From Cantharellus purpuraceus (lineage: Eukaryota; Basidiomycota; Agaricomycetes; Cantharellales; Hydnaceae), in NCBI GenBank assembly GCA_025174535.1, contig JALBUN010000034.1, positions 1,324,001-1,388,000 on the forward strand: a stretch of 64,000 bases of DNA. The letters are read 5' to 3'. The stretch's first letter is position 1, and each line of letters starts with the position of its first letter. Below, piece by piece: positions 12,501 through 23,025 of the stretch. A program made the position numbers and the translations under genes. The notes beneath the pieces are model-generated. The model searched no databases. It worked only from the letters and a program-made list of their open reading frames with translations, and was not told the DNA's origin.

Positions 12501-13261
12501 CCAGCATTTTAATGAAACTCTGGCTTCGCCCGAAACATCTGTTGACGGGCGTTTCAATACGAACTTGCACGTACCTGTTTGGGCGTCTTCACCGTAAGCG
12601 ACAGACATCCATTGACAATTTGATCTTCGTGCCCCAAGCGCGAGCGATTCGGAAGGCGAGTACCCAAATTCCACAGTCAGGAAGTACAAGTTGCTGCAGA
12701 AGAGAACATGCCATATGGTGAGCGCCGTGCGCTCCGGAGCAGCCATACCGCCCATGGAGAGTTAGTAACCCGACCACGAGGGATTCGAATTTATTTCCGC
12801 GAGATGAGCAAGAGTCTTCTGGACTGACAATACCCTGCATGTGAAATGAGTCACAGCGGACAGTTTCAATTGCTGGACCAAAACGGAAAACAACACGGAA
12901 ATGAGCGCTTGGTATGTGTACTCAATAAAATAGGCCTGAAGAAAAGAGAAGCCCAGGGGGCGAGACCATACTAGCGGAGGCCGTGATTGAAGTTGAAGCT
13001 CAGATTGGAGCGCCGACGTCTCCGCTAAAGAGAGAGACTGTCAGAAGTTGGGGGTCAAAACACGTATTGATTGTAGCTCGAGCTGATATAGAGTGGAGTA
13101 GGTTCACTATTACCCGTACCAATCTCATTTCCTGACGTTTTAGGGTGGGTCTAGAAATGCTCTAACCCTCTTCCCCCTTTTGAGTATCTGTGCCCCGTCC
13201 AGCATAGACTTAAAAGTTGGGAACTTGCACATGTGCACTGCCTTCCCTTTACCCCCCAACT
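9518..13261. other. Gene-poor stretch
   Basis: About 3.7 kb in which no open frame could be joined into a recognisable protein on either strand. Minus-strand frames at 12417..12840 are the longest but carry no family signature. A short (TA)n run lies near 12322. There are no terminal inverted repeats or integrase/transposase motifs that I can see, although decayed transposon sequence cannot be excluded by eye. Confidence 0.5.
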
Positions 13262-16113
13262 ATGGCACACCAACATTTACTTTCTAATGTTGTATCTGCT
13301 CAGGTTCCGTCTATGGAGCGTAGAGTCGTGGACACTGCCACTGTGCGTTCCGAACTGCTAACTTGCATCAAGGGCACGCTGTGCTGTCGCGGGGACCAAA
13401 GGTTAGAGTTTTACGCCTTTTACTTTCATATCCATTTCCCTGAGCTGCCTGTATAGCTTTGAATTGCACTCCAAGATATTCAACGGAGACGTTGTCATTC
13501 AAGCGTCGGTATTGGTTCGGCCGTTCGATAAAGAGGACGTGAGCCAGTATGTTGAACCCTCGGTCACGTTGTATTCCATTAGCTGATGATGCACAAGGGT
13601 GATCAAGTTCTGCCAGCGACACTCACTGTCCCTGTCTGTCAAAGCAGGTGGGTATGGCACTCACGGACAAGCTGTTCAAGGCGACATCATTCTCGATGTC
13701 TCTCTCCTCAATGAAATTAGTATTGAGAAAATGAACGCAGACGGTGGGTTCACCAGCATCAGAGACATGCCGTCCTCGAGGACTGCGAGCAAGGGACGAG
13801 AGGATGATGAAGAATTAATGCCAGAGGCCGCTATTGGTCCACCGAGGACAGAACACGCGTGTCCGTCCATATCAATTGGCAAACGACGAGCCGATGTTGC
13901 CTTTTGCGACACCGCCAACGTCTCGCACCCCATGGCTTCGTTTCTCATGTCCGGCTCCTCCTTTGCGTCAGGGAGCCATAGTCTTGAACAAGGAAGACCG
14001 ATATCTAAGCTCCCGCGCACAGACGGCTTCTTACGTAGTATCCCTCCCTCCCGTCCATTCCCCCCCACCTCCAGTTCGTCTGCCTTGGAACCCGTTGGCA
14101 TGGCCCGTCAAGGGATCACCGGATCCGAGTCTGGTGAGGGAAGCTCGAGCAGCAGCGGGAGTGATTTTCTATCCCCCCATTCTGGCTTGAGCACCACCAC
14201 GACTGCTGCTACCTCGGTACGCTCGCAAACGTCCAAGTCTCCCCCGCCGCATCCCGACGTGGTCGGTGACCTGTCGACCCATACCACGTCTGTCGACTCG
14301 CGCATGGGGAATGCACCGCCGTCGCGGTCTGATCCATTTGGATACATGTCGGACTCTCCACTGGCGATGCCATCGGTGCCTCCGTTGCCTACCTTTGATC
14401 CCTCCTCCGTCGTCGCACAACCATTCGCACAGCCGGGGTCCAGTTTGTTCTCCTCGGCAGGACACTACATGCCCACCCGTGTGAACCCACTCTATCCACA
14501 TGTATACGTCACATTCGGAGCCGGCGCGAAGCAAAATGATGTCGATGTGTACACCGCGTCGCACCCCTTGCCTGCGACATCCATTGAGGGAACGCCTTGC
14601 TTTACTCCATACCATGTGCCATTTTCCGCTCATCCAGTGGGGGCGAGCGTGATGATCCTAGGCGGTTTCGGGTTTTTGAGCCGTCTACACGGGCTCAGCA
14701 TCGACAACCTAGTTGAAGTCGAAATGGTGCTTGCGGATGGATCGATCGTGGTTGTCAACGAGACCGAGCATCCAGGTGTGAACTTTTGGTTTCCATTGCA
14801 AGGATAACTGGTAATAATCCATGCCTTAGACTTGTGGTGGGCCATACGAGGTGCCGGCCCTGCGTTTGGTGTGGTAACGCGTTACAAGGCCAAGGCCTAT
14901 CCCGTTCCTGTCGTGTTCGCAGGCAATCTCATCTAGTAGGTCTTTCCCCCCTCTTGGGTTAACATGCACCCTTCTCATTCGTCTTTCCAGCAAATTCCGA
15001 CGATCAACCGCCCCCTCGCTCATCAAGCACTTCCGGGACTGCGTCAAGAACGTTCCGAGGGAGCTGTATGCGAATGTGATACTCACCGCCGGTCCGGACG
15101 GGGACGCGCTCCTCGTTATCCAACTGTGTTATCTAGGCACTCAGGAACAGGGCGTCGAGTTCCTGCAGGCCATCACTTCCTGGGATGGGGAGCAATGTCT
15201 GCTCAACGAAGTCTCTGAAAAGAGTTTTTTAAGCCAGCAGGAGAGCCTTGCCCAGCTTATAAGAGGGAAACGTATGTGGATTCAGTTTCCAGGGGAGCCC
15301 TATCTGACGTTATGTAGCTGGACGAAAGTGGTTTATTCGATCCGACCTATTGAGCACACTAACGGATGAAATGATCCACGAGACCGTCATACGGTTCGCA
15401 GATACACCCGTGGGATGCAGTGAGTCCCCCCTCAACCCTCGTTCCCAACCGCCCTTTTACGGCCATCGCTCACACACACACACACACAGCATGGCTATTC
15501 GAGCTGTCCGGCGGCAACGTATCCGACGACCACGGCGGGTGCTTCCCCGCCTCCGTACGGCAAGCCAACTGGACCATCGCCGCTTTCCACCAGTGGGAGC
15601 TCGACGAGGATGATCCCCGGTGTGTCACCACTGCCAAAGATGTAAGCGCATTTCCTCACGTCTATACGCCGCTTTTCCCCCGGAAGCTGTTGTTGCTCAC
15701 CCCCTCCCGCTTGGCAGTGGATAAAAAGCACGCTAGGACCCGCCTCGACCGGCGGCCCCTTCCCAAGTGTACGTACCCCCCCCCCCCTCGGTCTCCCAGT
15801 CCAACTCCATCTAACATTACAAAAAACAATTAAAAAAACAATTTTTTTCATTCATCCGCGCCTTTTCGCCCCCACTCACTCATGCAACTCCCTGCTCCTG
15901 CCCACGGGAAACGACAACCAGTTCTTCGGCATCCACGAATCCCACCAACGCATCAAGGGCTCCTTTGGCGAGCACTGGCAGCGCCTTTGCCAGCTCAAAA
16001 GCACATACGACCCCACGGGCTTTTTCACGCACTCCTTTTGGCCGCTCGAGAACACGGCGGACCACCAGCAGCAGCCTAAAACGTCCCTCGTGCGTACCCA
16101 TACCGAGTTTTGA
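13262..16113 (+). CDS. BBE-like FAD-linked oxidoreductase with large low-complexity insert
   Basis: Flavin-dependent oxidase of the PCMH/berberine-bridge family, about 788 residues. Exons: 13262..13401, 13457..13546, 13598..14775, 14830..14935, 14991..15271, 15318..15419, 15490..15641, 15718..15768 and about 15847..16113. FAD-domain blocks are VIQASVLVRPFDKEDVSQVI, VKAGGYGTHGQAVQGDIILD, LGGFGFLSRLHGLSIDNLVE and LWWAIRGAGPAFGVVTRYKA. The substrate domain has GRKWFIRSDLLSTLTDE, and the BBE tail has STYDPTGFFTHSFWPL. Between residues about 118 and 372 the FAD domain is interrupted by a Ser/Pro/Thr-rich stretch. Y96 sits where most relatives have the flavin-linking His of GGH. There is no signal peptide. 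The last junction is odd: frame and homology place the exon at TTCATTCATCCG with no AG before it. An alternative, donor 15767 to acceptor 15799, keeps AG but reads through poly-A. Confidence 0.82.
15471..15487. repeat. (CA)n microsatellite in intron
   Basis: An uninterrupted CA run directly before the acceptor AG of intron 15420..15489 in the FAD oxidoreductase gene, in the place of a polypyrimidine tract. Confidence 0.9.
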
Positions 16114-16559
16114 AACAAAAAAAAACAAAAAAAAAAAAAAAAGAAGGGCTGCTCCCCCCCCCCCGCCTGCCTTTGTTATTGTGTTACTTTTTTGGACTTT
16201 TTTTTTTTTTTTTTTTGGGTTTTGATGCCTGTGGGACATGGGACTTGGACCATGTATTGTATGTGCAACATAATAATAATACTGCACATCCATCTGCTAC
16301 ATGATGGACTTTATACTGCCCCAGCATGTGTGCTTTGCAAAAAACATGTTTTTTTTTCTTCTATTGTGATACAAATGGAGATCCACTGGAGAAGGTAAAG
16401 AGATATGACAAAAAGGGAACGTGGGGGTAGATGCATTTGAACACGATAAACGATAGACGCAGGGAAAAGACAGACCAACCCGATGGTATACATACACAGC
16501 AAACAGAAGAATCAAACGCGAGAGAGAGAGAGAGAAGAACCACACCCTCATCTCACCCA
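16114..16559. terminator. Convergent 3' region with long A and T tracts
   Basis: Shared 3' flank of the FAD oxidoreductase (+) and RhoGEF (-) genes. An A-rich tract (16116..16142) and a T tract (about 16198..16216) face each other across a C-rich spacer and could pair as a hairpin. An AG microsatellite lies at 16520..16536. A role in transcript 3'-end formation on both strands is inferred. Confidence 0.5.
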
Positions 16560-19500
16560 TCACGACAAGATAACCAAGTAACTCGCCAACGCCCACCCCA
16601 CACGCCCCCCCTCATCCCGCACCACCAACAAACAATCCTCCCGACGCCGTCCCCGCCCCCGCCCCCCGCCTTCGCCCTCGCCCTCCTCCTCCTCCTCCTC
16701 TTCAGGCCGAATCGGCAACTCCCCATGCTCGCACGGGTGCCCCTCCTCCGCCAACACCCCCACCGTGTCGCCCACCTCCAGCGCCACAAACGGCAGCCCA
16801 CGATAGAGCGGCAGCCTCTCCCCCTCAGGGAACCTAAACGGGTGCACCGCCACACACGTGTACATCACCGCTCGGGGCTGCTCATACATCCCGACCGTCT
16901 CAGGCTCGGGCTCCGCCATATGCGCGGGTGCGGGTGCAGGCGCAGATGGTGCATGTGTGGACGCAGACGCAGGAGCAGCAGCGGTAGGAGGAGACACCGG
17001 CGACACCGGCGCCGACACCAACGCCGGATTCTCCAACACCGTAAACGTCCCTCCTCCCCCACCCCTGCGCCCCCCTGCCGCCGCCGTAGCAGGCCGCTTC
17101 GACGGCGACCGAAACGCATCCGCAAACCGCTTCCGTATACTCGGCTTCTTCAACACCCGTCCCCGTGCATCGCCGTCCTCCTCCCCGCTGCTCCGCACGG
17201 GGCTCGGCTTCTTGCTCGGGGTGAGGGTCCCGGAGGTCGCCGCGCCGGGTGGTAGACTCGCGGGGGAGACATGCTCCCCCGCCTCATTCCCACGCACACT
17301 CGACGGCGGCCGCTGCCCCGGCAACGCATGCACATCCATCCCAATATGCACATCCATAGACTGTATCGACAGCCGGCGATTCGACGCGCTCGACGACGTC
17401 GACTCGGACGTCGTGTGGATCGACACGCGCGGCGACGACGACGACGACTGCTGCTGTTGCACGCGGTGCATAGACGACACCGTAGAGTCCACGCTGGTCT
17501 TCTTCGAAATACCGGGGTGACAGGCGTTCCATTCCGCGTCCTGCCTGGGACTGGTGGCGCGCATGGCACTGAGGCGCGCAGTAGACGGCAGGCTGATCTC
17601 GGGTCGCGTCGTCAGGGGTCTCTCACCGTCGACTCGCACCACGGGAAGCCGGCTGCTATGATGTCGCGCCGCCATCTGACGCGCATTATCTTTCCTTCCA
17701 AACGGCACCCTTTCCGACTCTCTCCGGGTGAGGGCGATGGTATCACCGCTGTTATGTGGCGCCTTGTCCTGGGGCGAGGCCGACAAGGAGCTACTCCCCC
17801 GCTTTGAACTGACGCCAAGCGAAGAGTACGAGTCTGGGGATGCCACCACGGCGTCGTGAAGGGGCGAGTTGAAGGGCGACCCCCGCGAGCCACTGAGAAG
17901 ACGCGTGTCGATTTCGAGATCGATGGACTGTATGGAGTGACGACGTGGCCTGGGCATGGTAGGCGACGTAGGCGATAGGGAAGGCTTTAGTGAGGGCGCC
18001 GGGCCCGCCACAAACGAGGTGGCAAGTGTGGCGGCAGGACCTGTTGTTTGGGAGGTGCGCGACGACCTGTCGCGTCTAGGTTTAGTTATGCCCAGCCTGG
18101 AGGCGGTGGCGTCAATCTCTTCCCAGCGCTCCCACCACACCTTGACGGTGTCGGCGGCACCGGCAGTCATGTCGCCCTCGACGCTGAGGGCATCCCACAG
18201 CTCCACCCACTGGGCACGAACCTCTTTCCAAAAGCGGGCCTGCCAATCTGACAGCTGACCCATGCATGCCGTCAAGCCGCGTTCGAAAATCTGAATATAG
18301 TTGGGGAGTTCGGTGCGTAGCTGGGCTTCTAATGCGAGGTAGGACTGGGATGCCTCTACGAGCGCATTGGGGGGCCGGGTCTTGGACATGGGTGTTTCGA
18401 GGAGCTGGACGTGCTGGGGACGGAGGGCGTGCATGTGCTCGAGGAGAAGGAGGGGCTGGCCGGTGGTGGCGAGGAGGCGGGCGAGCTTGGGGAGCAGATT
18501 GGTCTGAATGGCGGTGTCGAGAGAAATCCAGATGGGAGAGATCTGGGAGGTGACAATGTCGATGAAGAGGTCGAGGGCCTCGGAGCCGTGGGTGGGCTGG
18601 CCCAGGGCGATGACGCGACCAAAGGTGGTGGACCAGCGCTCGAGGTGAGCAATAAAGTCGCGAACAGACATGGACCAGTCGACAATGTCCTTTGCAAAGG
18701 TCTGCACAAAGGCCTCGCACGCATGAACCCGCTGGAGAGCAACACGATGAGCGACAGAGCAGCACGCAGAAACACGAGATGCGGACCTTTTCGAGCACCT
18801 CGAGCTGGCTCTGGCCGTCCTTGGCTGCGTTCCGGTGCTTGAGCACGCGCATGCTCTTGAGACGGACAGGGGGCGGGTGTTTGCCGTCGAGGAGGGTTTT
18901 GACGACCTCCCAGCGGCGGCGGCCCTCGTTTACGCCGCGGGCGACCTCCTCGACCTTGTCGCGTGCGTCGCGCAGCCGGTCCTTGGCGGCGCCGGGCTCG
19001 GTGTCGACCATGACGGCGGAGAGGAGGAGGGGGTATTTGAGGAGACGCTGGACGGGCTTGATGAGGAGGGAGGGGAGATCCCAGGCATGGGTGTAGGACT
19101 GGGCGAGGGTATGGGTCTGGGCGAGATAGGCGGCGAGGCCGGGTGTCTGGGGAAGGGCATTGAGATGGGCGACGGCGGAGGGGTGTCGGGTGATGTATGT
19201 GGTATAGGGCGGCTTCATGTGCGGTATCTGCAACAGGCGTGAGCGCAGACCAGCACGGGCGTGCGGGGGTGCGTACGATGGAGAGAAAGAGGTCTGCCAC
19301 ACGCTCTGCCACGCCGTCTGTGCCGGCGGCGTCGGCGTCGGGGTCCAAGACGCCGCCGAGTGCCTCCTCGAGCTTGTCGCAGAACACCTCGGCGAACACG
19401 GCGAGGTCGCCGACGTTGCCAAAGATGATCTTGGCGTCCTCCCTGGTCATCGGGGGGACCTGCGGCGGGGGCGGCGGCGGGGGGGCGGCGGCGGCGGAGG

Positions 19501-19822
19501 CGAGAAAGGGGGAGGGCTGGCCGAGGGCGAGGGGCATGTGGATGTCGCGGATGAGGGCGAGGTCGGAGGCATAGGCGCGCTCGGAGGAGAGGAGCTCGAT
19601 GAGGGCGTGCTTGCGCTTCGAGGTGGCAGAGTCGGGCGCAGACGGGGGCGTGCGGGGCGAGAGGCGCAGGGGCGAGCGGGCGGGGAGGGGCGGGCTGGCG
19701 AGCGGCGGGGGCGGGTCCGGCGGCGGAGGGAGGATGGCGAAGCGACGGGACCTGGCGGTGGTGGGGGACGGCGGGGAGAGGGGCGGGGGGCGGGGATGGA
19801 TGGGGGCAGCAAAGGAGATCAT
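16560..19822 (-). CDS. RhoGEF with DH, BAR-like and SH3-like regions (Gef1/Tuba type)
   Basis: A probable guanine-nucleotide exchange factor for Cdc42/Rho in polarity or septation. The exons are 19277..19822, 18787..19227 and 16560..18713; the introns (49 and 73 nt) are both phase 0, giving 1046 residues. The ATG at 19822 (MISFAAPIHP) follows the last in-frame non-ATG codons. A Pro-rich N-terminus leads into a DH domain, about residues 70-300: ALIELLSSERAYASDLALIR, then PSLLIKPVQRLLKYPLLL, the conserved third DH region. A helical BAR-like segment follows (DFIAHLERWSTTFGRVIALG, then QISDW-like helices to VKVWWERWEEID). After about 350 disordered Ser-rich residues comes an SH3-like end (VMYTCVAVHPF ... 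VGWALASYLVIL), interrupted by a Glu/Gly run. DH-BAR occurs in S. pombe Gef1 and DH-BAR-SH3 in animal Tuba. No PH domain is seen. Confidence 0.85.
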
Positions 19823-19946
19823 CGCAGTCAAGACGGTGGCTGCTCTGCCAGCAGGCCTGCACTACCACCCCCCATGTCACGTCACACCACATGTCACATG
19901 TCACACTAATTACAAGGCGGCCATTACAACCCTCGTCCCCACCCGT

Positions 19947-21657
19947 CTATGATTTGCCCGGTCCCTCCGGGGGCTTCCCCCAGCCCGCCAACGCTCCCAA
20001 CAAGCTGCTCGAGCCCAGTGCCTTCAGACTGGCATCCTGCTGTTCCTGTAGCCACTTTTTGATCGACTCCTCGTTCCGTCTCAGATACTCCTGGTCCAGA
20101 CGGTAGTTGCGCTGCGCTTCCAGCCGTTTCTTCTCCAGATACGTCGGCGGCGGCTTGTCCCACTGCCCACTCATGTCAGCCGTGCTGCCTCATGACACCA
20201 CTTGCACGTACCGACACACTGCCCGAGGTGCCAAACACCCTTCCCAGGAACGACGGTGCCGACGTCCGCCCCCCGCCCTTGCGTTGCCACTCGTCCACCG
20301 ACCGCTGCTTCGCCTCCGCCTCCGCCTTTCCGTACTCCGCCACCACGTCCTTGTCGACGTACGCCCCGATGATCGGCCGCACGTCACCCGGGCTGTAGAT
20401 CCCAATCGCTGCAAAGCCACGTCAGCGTCGCACACACACCACAATCCGGTTGCGCGCACACTCCAGAAACGGGATGATCCCGACGAGCCCCTTGTCCTGC
20501 GCGTCGCCCGTCCACTTTGGCAAAATGATCGCGTTCGCGCGGTGGAGCGAATACTGTTCTGCATCCGTGTCCACCGCCACCACCCGCGACAGATCGCGGT
20601 TCAGGTAGGACAAATCCTGTCCGTGCCGCGTCAAAAGCCACCCCAGAGAGAGACCCCCAGAACCATACCTTGACCAGTTTCCCTTCGTGATACCGTGTCG
20701 CCTCGCGGAAGAGTCGATATGTGATCAACGCGTGCAACGGATCCAGCTTTTCAATGATGGGGTCCGCCGTCTGTTCAAAGACGCCGCAGGTGAGTGTCAC
20801 TGGCTTCGCGACGGGGGTCACGCAGGACCCACATAATGCGGCTGCGTGGTGAAGATCACAATCTCAAACCACTGTTGGAGGTAGCCCAGGAAATAGTCCA
20901 CGCCCGGGCGTTTGGCGGTCCGCCACCCGTGTTGTCGCTGAGAAGCGGGTCAGTGTGGGAGGCGCGTGGGCCAAACAAGGACTCACGTCCCAGGTAGAGG
21001 TGACAAGCAGGTCGTCGATAGACAGTAATAAAGTGTACGGCCGCTGCTCCTCTTTCGGCGACGGGGGCGGCAGCAGCTGCTCCCATTGTGGATCGCTAAA
21101 CGTCTGCACGCACTCTATAAGAACGTCCCATATAAACGTGTGAAACATGCCCTACACCAGCCAGCTTTCCAAACCGATGTGACATGCGTGCCCACCGCCC
21201 AGCCACCTGCACACCAACGCACGATCAGCACACACACACAACATCGGTCGGCCCCACCGCGCACCTCGTCCGTAGTGGCCTGCCTCCCCTCCAGCTCGCC
21301 CGGCTCCCACGCCCGCCCCAGATGCACGACCCCGAGCCCCACGCCCACCGCACACACCCCCAGGGCCAGCCGCCCCATGAACCGTCTGCGCCGCTCGATG
21401 GACGACAGCGAGCCCTTGGCCGACCGCGCGCCCGTGCGCTCGTTCTTGGGGGGCTGCGGCGCAAAGTCGAGCGTGAGGGCACCGCCTGACGAGGACGGTG
21501 GGGCAGAAGCCCCAGCAGACGCCTCGCCAGGCTCACCAGCCCGCTGCTGCTGCTGCTGCTGCTGAGCAGGCGTAGACACAAACAGAAACCTATTATTCAG
21601 AACCAGAGGCTGCCGTCGCAGAACACCTCTGACGAGGAAAAGGTGGTGTGCCATCAT
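19947..21657 (-). CDS. TIM50: TIM50, presequence receptor of the TIM23 translocase
   Basis: Inner-membrane receptor that hands presequences from TOM to TIM23. Eight exons: 21265..21657, 21158..21206, 20987..21114, 20833..20937, 20669..20770, 20460..20616, 20212..20408 and 19947..20162; all phases agree, giving 448 residues (yeast Tim50 has 476). The N-terminus is a basic, mitochondrial-type presequence, followed by a Gln run (residues 32-38), a single membrane helix (about 95-114) and the FCP1/NIF-like domain in the intermembrane space. Signature blocks are [67 protein letters not shown] and [18 protein letters not shown]. The phosphatase DxDx motif is degenerate (SIDDL), as in other Tim50 proteins. 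The small second exon (49 nt) and the last intron were chosen by phase and branch point and are the least certain. Only 124 bp separate its stop from the RhoGEF start. Confidence 0.93.
21543..21564. repeat. CTG/CAG trinucleotide repeat in TIM50
   Basis: About seven CTG units on the plus strand encode the run of seven Gln near residue 35 of TIM50, between presequence and membrane helix. Confidence 0.9.
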
Positions 21658-22557
21658 CTCGCGCGCGCCCTGCCTCCTTGGACTTGTGCGTGTGTCACGG
21701 CTCTTGATTTTTTCCTTGGGTTGGCGCTTAAAATGGGACAACTTATATAATGGTCTGTTCTGTCGCTGTTGTATATTCAAACAATGACCACGAAAGCGAC
21801 TCGGTGGCCCCGACTTGGAGCTGCTGAAGTCTTCTCTGCAGCCGGGGGGTGAACGCACACACTTGGCAATAACCTCAGAACGTCCGTTAATGTCTTGCGC
21901 GATTACGGACACTATCATCCCAGGGATACCTACGACCGTCGTGAGAAGATCACCCCAGTCTCAGGTTGCAAGCTTGACGGCACATGGTCAGCCTGGATGT
22001 CTTTGAAGGGGGGGATCGAGGACAACTCGTTTACTGCGGGTTGCCTCCGGAGCTCTTCCGTCTCTTGCTGGCGTGATGGGTTTCTTGACAAAGAAGAGCA
22101 ACGAGATGTTGGAAGGATCTCAAGATAATAGTGTTCTCAGGAGGTGGGGAATCCTTAGACCCTGTCCTGTCCGAAAGAATTTGATGAAACAGACACGAAA
22201 CTCGGGACATACTACTGGTCTGGTCATGTTCCTGCCCTAGACATGCAAATACACGAGTGGCTGGATGTAGCACACATCCGGAGGCATTCATACTCGGTTA
22301 CTTATCTTCTATCGTGTTTGACTTGATTGTGGGTACCGGTAGGCCACAGGTGTTCCACTTGTATGTGAATGTAAGGGCGCCATTGCCACCTTGTACGACC
22401 GAAATGCACATAACGTTGGCAAACTTGACATGGTGTTGTTAAGGGTGTAAGGTGAAAGTTATGCTGTCCGAGTCATCAGAGTCCACCTTTGACTGAGCCA
22501 ATGCGCTGGCTCGCTGCTTGGCAGTGATGTCACTCCAGCTACGCTGAGCTTTTCTTC
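21658..22557. promoter_or_regulatory. Divergent intergenic region TIM50 / CMC4
   Basis: About 0.9 kb between two head-to-head genes whose products both work in mitochondria. No additional gene is visible. Shared control elements are inferred only from the arrangement. Confidence 0.4.
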
Positions 22558-22886
22558 ATGCCCAAGGTAAGCGTTCAAGCTGACATGGATTTTCCAGTTT
22601 TACCGACACATACACGCAGAACGTCGCAGCTACGTGCCAAGCCCAAGGTTGGTTTCCATCCACAAGAGGTGTCATCAAAGCTCATCGTTATTCCCTTCAA
22701 GCCTGTGACCTTCAAGACTGTCTGGGGAAGAATACCTACCACCCCGACGCCTGCCATGTATACATGCGGAAACTGTACGAATGCTGCCAACAGATGTACG
22801 CCTCGAATGAAGCTGCAGAGTCAACGGCGTGTCCTATGCGAGGCGTAGTAGAGCGTTGGCTTGCGCGACATCCACCGAGTCGTTGA
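22558..22886 (+). CDS. CMC4: CMC4-like twin Cx9C mitochondrial protein
   Basis: A small protein of the mitochondrial intermembrane space, oxidatively folded by Mia40. The exons are 22558..22566 (three codons), 22620..22647 and 22702..22886; introns are 53 and 54 nt, giving 73 residues, the normal size for Cmc4. The two Cx9C pairs are CQAQACDLQDC and CHVYMRKLYEC, followed by a further Cys (ECC) and the conserved tail TACPMRGVVERWLARH. The first two introns are required: only the acceptor at 22619 puts the first Cys pair in frame with the ATG. The gene lies head-to-head with TIM50 and 139 bp upstream of the penta-EF-hand gene on the same strand. Confidence 0.93.
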
Positions 22887-23025
22887 TTACAGTACACAGC
22901 TTGTAGTTACCATCCAATGCCCAATGTTGTCCTCACCGCCTTGTCGAGCGGACTCGGAAGGTGCCGAAGAGGCTGTATCGCCATCCAACTCTTCTTGTGA
23001 CTACCAACACCATCCCCAAAGCAGC

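Noticed and set aside
12417..12840. Two overlapping minus-strand frames in the gene-poor region
   Set aside because: No shared frame, no family signature, and no upstream or downstream exons found.
19217..19909. 230-codon plus-strand open frame, and several others over 100 codons opposite the RhoGEF and TIM50 exons
   Set aside because: These are antisense shadows caused by the GC-rich composition. They lack family sequence, and the minus strand carries clear DH and TIM50 motifs with matching splice sites.
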